Assembly: GCF_021018805.1 (NCBI RefSeq)
Contig: NW_026960612.1
Span: forward strand, 2,480,001 to 2,544,000
DNA from: Prinia subflava
Taxonomy: Eukaryota > Chordata > Aves > Passeriformes > Cisticolidae
Length of the DNA: 64,000 bases
Reading direction: 5' to 3'
The notes beneath the pieces are model-generated. The model was not told the DNA's origin. It did no database searches and was given only the letters and a program-made list of their open reading frames with translations. Below, in pieces: positions 53,638-62,642 of the stretch (position 1 is its first letter; every line of letters starts with the position of its first letter). A program made the position numbers and the translations under genes.

Positions 53638-55019
53638 AGTCACCCTTTTTTTCTTTAAAATGTGAGAAGAGAAATATGACATATGACAATTAACAATTTA
53701 AAAAATGAAACAGTAATTACAGTTTTGCAGCATGAAACCAAATACAATTGCAGTAAGGATTATGTTATACTGTGAACTTTTTTCTGACCTTGTAATTGCA
53801 GTAGACGGGTTATGTGAGTTTATATTGCAAGATTTGAAACAAGTTAACAAATTTGTTTGAGCCTTTCCAGCGTGACTGGCCTAATAGTGTCTAGTCTTTT
53901 CCAACTGGCTTTTCAGACCACCACAGCCCCCAGCTCAGGCTGAGGCGCTGACCTCTGCTCCCATTCCAGGGACAGGAAAACACGTGGAGTTCCCCGGGCT
54001 CCACACACGGCTTCAGATTCTCCAGGTGGCCTGCTGCAGTTCCCCCATTGGGGCCGGGCAGGGGCAGTGAGGAATTTAAATCAACTCAAGCTGCCATTGA
54101 TCTGTCACGGAATTCCCGTAAGGCTTGAACAGCAAGTCACCGACACTCACGGATCTGAGCCAAACCACTCCTTTCACTTTCCAACTGGTTCAACCAAAAG
54201 ACCCCCAGTTTTAGGTCATCAAAAGAGAAACAAAAGAAAAAAACTACAAAAACCGTCAAATACTTTCTCAGACACCAATTTAGGTTATCAATCACCCTCA
54301 GAACTAACTGAGGACAGCATAAACCCAAAAGCGTTACAGATTCAACAGTCTACACTACTGAATCGCGCCTTACAAGAAGACAATTCAAAAACTGCTTCTC
54401 TTGGGTCTACACTTGTGACCTGAAAAGGCCTCTGCTTTCTAAAACAGAAAACAGGGGAATCTGCAATATTTACACACACAAAACTAGAAAGGCATAATTG
54501 TAAAAACTACTTCATGGGGATGGGAAGGAAATGGAGGGGTTTGGGACACCCTGCTGTTTGGCCAGAACAGCAAGGGACAGGGGCAGAAAAACAGGGAAAG
54601 GGAATCGAAGTAGCATTAACAATTATACAAGGCTGCAAAACTGGTATTACAAATTCACTTTAGCTTTGGGGTTTGGTTTCTTAGCGTTTACCTTGTGGGA
54701 CTTGAAAAGCGGAAGATGGGACTGAGAGCACGTGGCCATGGTGGCCATGCGGTCACAGCGCAGCACGTGGTGTCAGCCGTGCCGTGCCGGGTTTAGCAGG
54801 AAAGGGTTAACTCTCGGGGGTTTGTTAAGGGAAAGGGGGTTAGGGAGAAGGAGCAGCGAGGGGAGGAGGGGGTAAGGGTAAGGAAGGAGGTTACACAATT
54901 TACAAAACCGAGTTTTGGAAGGTGCGGGGCTTGGGCACAACTGAAGACTGCTTTTTCCTTCTCTGATGGCTGTCTGGCTGAGTTCCTTTCGCTGCTGTCC
55001 AGGGCTGCTTGTCCGTGCG
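53638..55019 (-). other. ERV6 interior, AT-rich part
   Basis: No retroviral motif. The longest frame (plus strand, 54067-54423, 118 codons) is Lys/Ser/Gln-rich with no known domain and is antisense to the element. Confidence 0.6.
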
Positions 55020-55653
55020 GCTTCTCCCGGTGCTGGGGCCCGCGCGCGCTGCGGCGGGGCCGGGACCACGTGTTAGCTCCGCCGGGACTGCCCCGCGCCG
55101 CGGCCGCGCCGGGGCCGCTCCGCCGCCGGGGCCGCGCCGGGCCGGGGCCGCTCCGCCGCCGGGGCCGCGCCGCCGCCGGGGCCGCTCCGCCGCCGGGGCC
55201 GCGCCGCCGCCGGGGCCGCTCCGCCGCCGGGGCCGCGCCGCTGCCGCGCAGCCCGCGCCGCTGAGCCGAGGCGGACCGGGGCCGCACCGCGGCCACGCGC
55301 CGCAGCCACGCGCTGCAGCAGCGGTCCCGCCGCGCCGGGGCTCACGCCGGAGCCTCGCCGTGGCGGAGCCGTGCCGCCCGGGCCGCGCCGCCCGGCGGGG
55401 CTGCACAGCCCACGCAGCGCTGAGGCGGGCCGAGGCCCCAAGGGACTGGGACCCGGGCCCGCGCCGGGCTGGTCGGCGGTGGTGGGACGGCCGCGTGGTG
55501 GCTCACGAGGTCTCTGCGCGGTGGGGGAGGGGCCGCCCCGGGCCGCGATGGCCCAGAACGGCCGCTCCACCGGAGACGGCACTGAAACGGAGTTACCATG
55601 GTCCATCTGGTCTCAGGGTCGCTGATGCTGTTGCCCGACGTTGGTGCGTCACC
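55020..55653 (-). other. ERV6 interior, GC-rich island with 18-bp repeats
   Basis: An extremely GC-rich, CpG-rich block. Between about 55100 and 55250 an 18-bp unit (variants of GGGGCCGCTCCGCCGCCG) recurs about eight times. Long frames are open on both strands because stop codons are rare in such sequence. In the element's orientation it lies just after the 5' LTR, so it is part of the leader. A minus-strand ATG context (CCATGG near 55596) precedes a Pro/Ala/Arg-rich frame. Either a captured CpG-island fragment or an expanded leader. Confidence 0.7.
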
Positions 55654-56057
55654 TGTTGTTGTTTAAATTTATGGGGGGTCCCCGGGGAGTGCCCCCCGGA
55701 GACCCCCGGGGTCTTTTGGGGTCGTGGTGTTCCCGGGCTTGCAGGCAAGGAGACTCAGATGCCGGTGGGATGCTGATGAGGTGAGGGTTTATTCACTGAG
55801 GGAGAGGGGAAGGGGGGAGGGGGAAGGGGGGGAGAGGAGAGAGGAGCGTCCGGACGCCTCCAGGGGTAGAGGGGCAAGAGGGCAGAGCCTTCTGCCTTGG
55901 CATTCTTATCACAGAGGTTCAAAGGGGCGCGGTAACATTCTCCAGCCAATGAGGTTACAGATACACGATACTGCAGGGAGGATACAGACTGGGGATAAAC
56001 CATACATTTTCCAAGGGTGAACTAGAGCAAACCATTTCCATAAAATGCAATCCCACA
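55654..56057 (-). repeat. ERV6 5' LTR
   Basis: Right copy, identical to 53234-53637 wherever compared. Confidence 0.92.
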
Positions 56058-56703
56058 GGTTGGTCGGCACAGGGTTGCAAACTCTACGCTGTTTTGCAAG
56101 CTTTGAAAAGATTAAAAGGGAAACGGGACAGTCTTCACCAGCTCCAAGTACGCCTTCGGGGTAGTCCATACCTTCGGAAAAATCTGGGAAGAGAGGGGGC
56201 TGGTCAGTACCCGCGGAAAGGGGCTGTTACACCAAGAGTTAATGAAGCAAATCCTGGAAGCTGTAAGGGGACCCGAGGCCATTGCAGTTGTGCATGTGAA
56301 AGGGCATCAGGTGGGGAGGCAGTTCAGAACTCAGGGGAATAATCTCGCAGACCAGGAAGCGAAAAGGGCACCCCTCTTGACCATGAGTGCCCCGGAGATA
56401 AGGGAGGGAAACCCTAAGGAGTATCTATCTCAGCTGTCCCCTCAGGAAATAGAGGAATACAAAAGGCTAGAAGCTAGGTGGGAGGAGGGAAAATGGAAGT
56501 TACCAAATGGCAAAGAATTAATATCGAAGGAATATACCAGAATTATCCTCAGGAGACTGCACCTACAAACCCACTGGGGGGCTCAGGCATTGGATGAGCA
56601 TTTTTTAAAATTCTTTGTGTGTAAGGGAATTTGCAAATTGGCGAAACAGGAGGTGCTGGGTTGCATGATATGCCACAAGGTAAATAAAACGAGGTTGAGA
56701 TAA
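56058..56703 (+). pseudogene. pol: ERV4 Pol, RNase H end and integrase zinc domain
   Basis: Contains the RNase H late region (HVKGHQ, NNLADQEAK) and the integrase HH/CC domain (HLQTHWG...CMIC). It ends in TAA at 56701. Confidence 0.87.
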
Positions 56704-57396
56704 AACCCCTTAGGAGGGCGACCTCTGGCATATCGCCCCTTTAGGAGGGTATGGATAGATTATACCAAACTCCCCAAGGTGGGAAGGTATAGGTACTTGT
56801 TGGTGATAGTGGACCAGTTGACCCATTAGGTAGAGGCTTTTCCAAGTCCCCGAGCAATGGCTCATACTGTAGAGAGGATTTTATTGGAAGAAATTATTCC
56901 CCGCTAGGGTATCATAGATCACATTGACTCAGATCAGGGGACTCACTTCACATCAAAAATCATAAAACAATTGGCCCTAGGGATCCGCTGGGATTACCAT
57001 ACCCCATGGCACCCTCAAAGTTCGGGAAGGGTTGAGAGAATGAATCAAACCCTAAAAGCCCAATTATCTAAATTAATGCCAGAAACAAAAATGTCCTGGG
57101 TTAAGTGTCTGCCCTTAGCTTTATTAAATATAAGGACCATGCCAAATTCGGAAAGCAGACTATCCCCATTTGAATTATTATACAGGATGCCATACGAGCA
57201 CGGGATGCCTGTAGGGCACCCTAGATTAGAAGACTCACAAATTCAGCCCTACCTGGTAGCAATTAATAAGAATTTACAGGAATTGAGGAAAAACGGAATC
57301 TATGCAAAGCACCCCCTTGGGGTTCGCTATTCACAAAATACAACCCAGAGACAAAGTGTTGGTAAAAACATGCAAAGAGGTATCTTTAACCCCTCA
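56704..57396 (+). pseudogene. pol: ERV4 Pol, integrase catalytic core
   Basis: Catalytic residues are visible: Asp in WIDYTKL, Asp in SDQGTHF and Glu in GRVERMN. At least two in-frame TAG codons lie before 56971, one at the usual Trp position (LTH-stop-VEAF). A frameshift near 57340 precedes the C-terminal DKVLVK segment. Confidence 0.88.
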
Positions 57397-57400
57397 TTGG

Positions 57401-58084
57401 TGTTGGAGTCTAGAACATCCCTCTGGCCACCCTGGGGGGTTTGGAGACCAGACAGGGGGGTCTGGGATCTGTACAAGGGGGTCAACCAGCCTCACACAGA
57501 GCCCAGGAGGACATTGCCTCTGATCCCTGTCCATGGGAGTGAATGCCCACGTTGTATGAAGAATCACAAGCTGGGAGAATTCAAAATAAGTAGTATTTAG
57601 TTTATCATAGAATGTAAATGTAGAATCTAGGACTTTTAGTATATGGGGTTGAAGAGACAAGATGGAGGAATTGGGGAGCGGCCCCTGTGCTCCTTGTTCT
57701 TGCTCTTTTCCCCCATTTTCTGCTGAGTTGGATCTCAAGGATTGGTTTAGAGTAGAAATGACATGTTAGCATAGGTAGTAGACATTGGTACAATTTTGTA
57801 AATAAAAAGTACTTTGTGGATGGTGGTTGGGTCAGGTGGTTGGGAAAAAGAACTGAGATAATGAAGAATAAATAACCTTGGAAACATGCACTGGCAGACT
57901 CAGCTTGTTGTCTCTACTTCTGGTGTGAAACACTTAGGGCAAAGAGAAGACAGAAAACCTTATTACCTCGGGGAACAGCAACCCCGAGGAGGCTCCCAGG
58001 GAACAGCAACCTTGGGGGAAAACCTTATTACCTCGGGGAACAGCAACCCCAAGGAGAATCTCAGGGAAAGTTAACCTTGAGGCA
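57401..58084 (+). mobile_element. Solo LTR in ERV4 integrase, 4-bp TSD
   Basis: 684 bp, TGTTGGAGTCTAG to CCTTGAGGCA, flanked by TTGG at 57397-57400 and 58085-58088. Removing it rejoins the integrase tail in frame (PHW, then DSPFLVLLTT). Its U5 part contains a near-duplicated 55-bp block with CCTTATTACCTCGGGGAACAG. Confidence 0.93.
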
Positions 58085-58088
58085 TTGG

Positions 58089-58250
58089 GACAGTCCTTTT
58101 CTTGTTCTTCTGACAACAGATGCAGCAGTGAGGACATCCGAGAAGGGGTGGACTCACGCCTCCAGAGTTAAGAAGATAGAAATACTGGAAGAGGGACCAG
58201 AGTGGAGAGTTACCTATTCTCCCAGGCACCTGAAGATCAAACTTCACTGA
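58089..58250 (+). pseudogene. pol: ERV4 Pol, integrase C-terminus
   Basis: Short continuation with the gammaretroviral integrase tail style (GWTHASRVKK, EWRVTYSP), ending TGA at 58248. Confidence 0.8.
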
Positions 58251-58767
58251 GGAGGCAGATGACAGGGGAGCTCCGATTCCCTGCTTGGAATTGGGGTGCC
58301 CCTCCAATCTTTATATCCACTTCAAGTGCGAATGCTGCCTAGGGATCTGGGTGGTCCACTGTAAATGGGGGCGAAGGCCATCAGGGTTGTGTTGGAAGTG
58401 TTTTGAAGAAGAAAAAGTCCTTACTGTGCGATTTTTAGAAAACGCCACTCGTCTGGGGTTGTTAGAGTCAGATTCTCCTGGGTGGTATTTGTTGTATCAA
58501 AGCGGGTTAAGGGGAAAGTTGAATTTGAAGGCCCAGGTTCTGGCCACTGAGTGCCGGCAGACGAATAAGGTACCTTGTATAGAAGAGCCAGTAAAACTAT
58601 CCCGGTGGGGGGGGGGGGGGGGCTTAAAAAAGGAGATATGCAGCTCGAATCACACTGAGGATCCGGGCAGAGAACCCTTGCTGTCGAGAAGATGGCTTAC
58701 CACTCCGCTGGCAGCAACCCAACGGGCGATGGCACAGACAGAGGGGCGTATGTCTGGATCGCTCTAG
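58234..58767 (+). CDS. Unrecognised Cys-rich frame after ERV4 pol
   Basis: Open in frame from 58234, overlapping the last codons of pol in another frame. There is no early ATG, so it may not be a gene in its own right. Between about 58325 and 58410 it encodes a Cys cluster (CECC, then single Cys, then CWKC) reminiscent of a zinc-binding fold. A G-run of about 17 bases lies at 58605-58622. I do not recognise it. It could be the start of a lost accessory or envelope gene. Confidence 0.35.
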   Translation, partial: RSNFTEEADDRGAPIPCLELGCPSNLYIHFKCECCLGIWVVHCKWGRRPSGLCWKCFEEEKVLTVRFLENATRLGLLESDSPGWYLLYQSGLRGKLNLKAQVLATECRQTNKVPCIEEPVKLSRWGGGGGLKKEICSSNHTEDPGREPLLSRRWLTTPLAATQRAMAQTEGRMSGSL

Positions 58768-59348
58768 TGGTTCTGGGTCAAGCTGCGTGCCTGATAATGG
58801 GCCAGCTCAATGAAACCGGTCTTAGCCTAAGGCCACCTGCCATAGAAAAGCCCAATGCTCAAGCTCTGTCTACTCGGGAAATGTTAAACTGTCCCTTTAA
58901 GAGCACTCAGGGCCAAGGGATTGAGGTAGCCAAGAACCAAGCAAACGAACAGGCGCTGTCTGGGGATTGCCGGTCAGATTTGCTCCCTCCAGGGAAAGAC
59001 AACTCCTGGAACAAAATATGTGAAAGGGAGGTCTTAAAACAGGTAAAGGATAGATTGGAATCATTGTGGTCTTATAACCCCACCATCTGGGCCAAGGGAG
59101 GAAGAGGGATATGCGAGCCCCTGACATTCAAACATGAGAAGCTCATAAGACTATGGATAGCCATAGAAATAATAGGAAACTATACTATAGAAAACTTGAT
59201 AGACAAAAATCAACCAGAGATCAGGGACCTCATAAATAGACAAATAACCACAGTCAGTAATACTCTAACAAGGGGGGAGGAAAGAAGTAAATATGAAAAG
59301 GTACCAATTCCAATCCGAAGGGGAAGTATACTCCCAAATGACACATGA
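58692..59348 (+). pseudogene. ERV4 env-position membrane protein, first part
   Basis: ATG 58692, 218 codons. Residues about 19-37 form a signal-peptide-like hydrophobic run (YVWIALVVLGQAACLIMG), followed by an NETG glycosylation site and a region with a few Cys and no furin site, fusion peptide or CX6CC motif. The next frame (59358) is in the same frame after one TGA, so the two probably were one protein of about 309 residues. It does not look like a standard Env; it may be a deleted Env or a different membrane protein. Confidence 0.5.
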
Positions 59349-59357
59349 TGGGGGTGG

Positions 59358-59618
59358 ATGCTTGAGAAAGGAAAGGAAGGGAGGCTATTCGGACTCTTTA
59401 TACTGGGATCAATAATGGGAATCCTAACTGTCCTGCAACTAGCACTCAAGCGTGTGGGTCCTTTATGTTGGATAGCACATGGAGTTCAAGTCTTGAAATT
59501 AATGGTTTTAAAAAGAAGACAAGAAAATAGAGCCGCATGGGCATTGGTAAGGTTTGAGGCTAAAGCACGAACCAAAAGAAATTTTAATATTTCCAGATGG
59601 GAAGATAATTGGGATTAA
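59358..59618 (+). pseudogene. ERV4 env-position membrane protein, C-terminal part
   Basis: 86 codons, in frame with 58692-59348 and separated only by a TGA and a short gap. It contains a membrane span (LFGLFILGSIMGILTVLQLAL) and a basic, Arg/Lys-rich tail, as in the anchor and cytoplasmic end of an envelope-like glycoprotein. Confidence 0.5.
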
Positions 59619-59642
59619 GACACGAATTAAATGATGAAGTTA

Positions 59643-59656
59643 GAAAAGGGGGAGAT
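59643..59656 (+). promoter_or_regulatory. ERV4 polypurine tract
   Basis: GAAAAGGGGGAG plus AT directly before the 3' LTR start TGTAATAAAT. Confidence 0.8.
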
Positions 59657-60292
59657 TGTAATAAATATGGTACATTAATTCATGTTTTGGTGTATGTAGA
59701 ATGTAAAAATGTTCTGTAAAATAAAAATGCAAGCAGGTCAGGCACAGAACCAGCAACACCCAGGAACCACTATTCAGAGAAGGACAATGCCTTGCCGGGT
59801 ATCGGGACTCCGCTATTGACATCAGAATGAAAGGCAAATCAAGATCGAAATCAGTCCTCCAGGGGCAGCAGAACTGTGAAATGCCCAGCCACCACGAGAG
59901 ATACTATCAGGGGGACGCCTCTCCATTCAGAACTTTGTCTCCCATTCATACAATGGAGGGAAGAAATTAACACCCATCCTTTTGTGGGGAAGCCCCATTC
60001 AGCAGGCTGGACCGAGGAGATGAATTTGAAAAAAACCCTCGAAAATAAAGAACTGTGAGGAAATCCTCTGCCGCGGGCCAAATAAACTATATAAAACAAG
60101 GACCCCGAAAAAGACCAATTCGTGAACGAGGGGGTTACAGTGCACTAGAGGCTGTAACTGGTTCACCCAACATCGATCCCGGGCATTGGCACTGTACTTC
60201 TGATTGTTGGTTTTGCCTAAATTTCTGTCTCATAATTCTTTAATTAATAAAATTATATTTTATTAATTTGAATTTAATTGGCATTTATAACA
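59657..60292 (+). repeat. ERV4 3' LTR, complete
   Basis: 636 bp, TGTAATAAATATGG to CATTTATAACA. It includes CTATATAAAAC and AATAAA words and the AT-rich segment missing from the 5' copy. Confidence 0.88.
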
Positions 60293-61741
60293 GCATAATA
60301 AAAAGCTGTTCATTTACTATATCAAAATCTCTCTCTTTAATAGTTTTTCACCTCACCTCAGTACAATTAATTGATTTTAAACCTTTCCCTGAAAAATTTT
60401 GTGATTTAAAATCTGAGGGGTCTCTTTCCGGCTTCAGTGAACCTGCATCTTGCAAATCTGTCCCTTTTGCCGAGATAAAATCATCTCCTCGCTGTTGTAT
60501 TCCTTTCTATCCATGTATAACTTCTGTTCGTTCCACTCCCCCTCCCGCTCCTTGCAATAATAGAAGCGGCCAGAAGTGGCACTGTACTTGGAGGCTACGA
60601 GCCTCGGTAGTCACAAAATGGCATCGGCAGTAATACGCATGCTCCAGATACGGCGTGGGCATATTGTTGTATGGAAAAGGACAAGAAGCAGCCCTTCTGT
60701 TGTAAGAAAGGTCTTTGAAGGGCTCTGCCATTTTGTTGTATGGACGGCTGTGCTGCACAAGTGCAGTGCTGCTGAAGGACACCACCCGATTCTGAGCCAT
60801 GTTCAAACTCCGTTCGCTCAGGGCGGCTGCCTGTATGGCCAAGGGAGACATCTGCAAGCCTGGGCAAGCCATGCGCAGGGTCGAGGGAGCCAGGAAAAGT
60901 TCTGTGGGAAAGGGCGTGGGGTTGGTCACAGCTCAGTAGAGCTGAGCGCAACTCCGATTTCAGCGGGGCTGCCTACGGTTACTGCGGGGGGGGGGGGGGG
61001 GGAGGGGCAGGGGGGCAGTGACGCAACTGCCCACTGCGACCTCTGACTTGCTCATAACTTCATTAAATACGCAGCACGCAGGGAGCCAAGAAGCTGTAAC
61101 GCAATCTTATCAAAGTCTTTAAATTCTAACAAACATCCCGTCCTTATTTCAAGAATTTTTGACTCGATCTCCTGTCACCCTCTTCCCGCAGTTTCCCAGG
61201 GAGCTGTGTTTGCTTCTGCGTGTCTCGCGCCATCCACAGCCCCTTGCGCTCCCACTCGGCTGATTCTTGCCTTTGCATATTTTGTGCTGTCCCGTGGCCT
61301 GCTGTAGCTGCAGCCTTTCTCCACTTGTATATTCTCTGCCTGAATTTTGTTTCGCTGCAGGCTGTTCGTCCTGCATTCTCCTGACCCCATTTCGGGTCAT
61401 ATTTCACTTCTCTCTCAGAGAGAATAAGTTAGGCGACATTTGGTGTGGCCTGTGTCTCATTAGACAGTGCCTTTCCCATCCCCTAGCCCCGGCCTCTCAC
61501 CCGTATTGGTGAATCTCACTGCAGCTTCAGAAGTTTTTTCTTCTTTCTTCTGGAGTGTTTCTTGGGAGGTTCGTGCTCCCGTACTCCGAGCAGTCTTGAG
61601 ACTCCCACTGCCCACCGCAGAGGCTGTAGGCCAGGCCCCCTGCCTTCTTCCTTGCAGACCCCCTCTGCACCCGAACAGAGTTCAAAGAGCTTTGGTCTGC
61701 AGCAATCTCACGCATCCTTCTGATGTCATGGGTCACCGTTA
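60293..61741 (-). pseudogene. ERV5 leader and possible gag remnant
   Basis: Minus-strand frames at 60507-60929 and 60595-60951 encode Pro/Ser/Gln-rich, weakly Gag-like linker sequence. A G-run of about 18 bases (60987-61004) would encode prolines on the minus strand. Next to the LTR, minus-strand CGGTGACCCATGACATC resembles a decayed tRNA-Trp primer site. I infer leader plus matrix-linker from position rather than from a firm domain match. Confidence 0.4.
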
Positions 61742-62145
61742 TGCAGGGGGATGTGGGCCACTGAATAGTGAACCAATATGATTTCACCAGAAGCCGTTTA
61801 TTGTTTACAATACAACTCCAATTATAGATTCTAAGTCTCCGGCCCACGTGGGCACACATCTCTCAGTTGGCTAAGTCACTTGCTCAAGAGGCAGATGCAT
61901 CTCCTTCAGGACACCTAACTGGTCAAATGTCCATCATCACATCACGCCTTCTGTATCTAGGGTTTACATTCTTTGTGGACAGTTTCTCAGGCTCTCTGTT
62001 CTCACTTCAATCCTGTCATTTTCCCAGTGACCTTGATGAATCCCTGAGAACCCTGAAAACAAGACTGCAGGTGACTTGATAAGATTTCTCACGCACAGTT
62101 TGGCTTGTGCATCAGAATGGCCTGTTACACAGGTGCATTGCTACA
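61742..62145 (-). repeat. ERV5 5' LTR
   Basis: 404 bp, TGCAGGGGGATG to TTGCTACA, uninterrupted. It preserves the empty site of the LTR that split the other copy. Right flank TTCAAT. Confidence 0.88.
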
Positions 62146-62241
62146 TTCAATACTTCCAGTGATGGAAGCACCACACCACAGCCTTGCCTGCAGTACACAC
62201 TGCAGTACTCATCTCCTCTTCCCACTACCCTATGTCTCACC

Positions 62242-62636
62242 TGTTGCAGTGCATTAGGGGGTTCCCGGGGGCCCCCTAAGCTGTAGGTTCGTTTGTAGCA
62301 GCAAGTGGGCAAGGAGACTCCAGATGGCTTCTGAGGGTGCTAGTTAGATGAGGATTTAATGGGGGTCCTATTCTGGGGAGCAGCATGGTTTCTGGGAGGA
62401 AAGGGGGAGGGAGGTGGAGAAATGGAGAGCCTGGAGAGAGAGGGGACGAAGAGAAAAGGCAAGAGAGCTTCTGGTCTCCCCGCACAGCTTAACAGGGAGA
62501 TTCAAAATGGGTGTGGAATAAGACTTGGGCCAATGGGATTGTAGATACATGATACTTCAGGGGAGGGTTACAGGCTTGGAATAAACCGTACATTTTCGAG
62601 GGGTGACAGAGCATACCATTTAACAAAAATGTAACA
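62242..62636 (-). mobile_element. Solo LTR of the ERV6 family, 6-bp TSD
   Basis: 395 bp, TGTTGCAGTGC to AAATGTAACA, flanked by CTCACC at 62236-62241 and 62637-62642. It shares with the ERV6 LTR the GGAGACTC, GATACATGATACTTCAG-like and GGAATAAACCGTACATTTTC-like blocks. Confidence 0.92.
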
Positions 62637-62642
62637 CTCACC

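Larger units (their letters stand above)
53234..56057 (-). mobile_element. ERV6: young non-autonomous LTR element with GC-rich cargo
   Basis: LTRs 53234-53637 and 55654-56057 (404 bp each) look identical. TSD GGTTGG at 53228-53233 and 56058-56063. Minus orientation follows from AATAAACC in the LTR and from the purine tract (AAAGAAAAAAAGGGTGACT) abutting the left LTR. The 2016-bp interior has no gag, pol or env motif, so it needs enzymes in trans. A solo LTR of the same family lies at 62242-62636. Confidence 0.92.
47005..60292 (+). mobile_element. ERV4: decayed gammaretrovirus-like provirus, heavily interrupted
   Basis: The 5' LTR remnant is 47005-47390 and the complete 3' LTR 59657-60292. 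PBS, leader, gag, pol and an env-position region are recognisable in order. Inserted into it are LTR 48797-49127, LTR 49705-50520, LTR 52724-53053, ERV6 53234-56057 and LTR 57401-58084. When each is removed with one TSD copy, the coding sequence continues across the joint. Stops and frameshifts remain in gag, pro, RT and integrase. One zinc knuckle and the PPPY motif fit class I. Only the right-hand flank (GCAT) is available, so no TSD can be shown. Confidence 0.9.
40354..62145 (-). mobile_element. ERV5: outer minus-strand provirus opened by nested insertions
   Basis: The 3' LTR lies at 40354-41453 (404 bp once the nested LTR 40690-41381 and its 4-bp TSD copy are removed). The 5' LTR lies at 61742-62145 (also 404 bp). 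They are the same family and orientation. A polypurine tract adjoins the left LTR and a tRNA-Trp-like PBS adjoins the right LTR, both as expected for one minus-strand provirus. The outer flanks TTCAAC and TTCAAT match at five of six bases. The interior holds an Env tail (41454-41605) and a possible leader/gag (60293-61741), but the bulk is other elements and unrecognised sequence. Confidence 0.75.

Noticed and set aside
55100..55250. CRISPR-like regular repeats
   Set aside because: The units are adjacent with no unique spacers, in animal DNA; it is a GC minisatellite.
55009..55776. 255-codon plus-strand Pro/Ala/Arg-rich protein
   Set aside because: Stop-poor GC-rich repeat DNA, antisense to ERV6 and running into its LTR; frames are open on both strands.
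60576..61046. 156-codon plus-strand frame as a gene
   Set aside because: It is antisense to the inferred ERV5 leader/gag and ends in a G-run; no domain seen.
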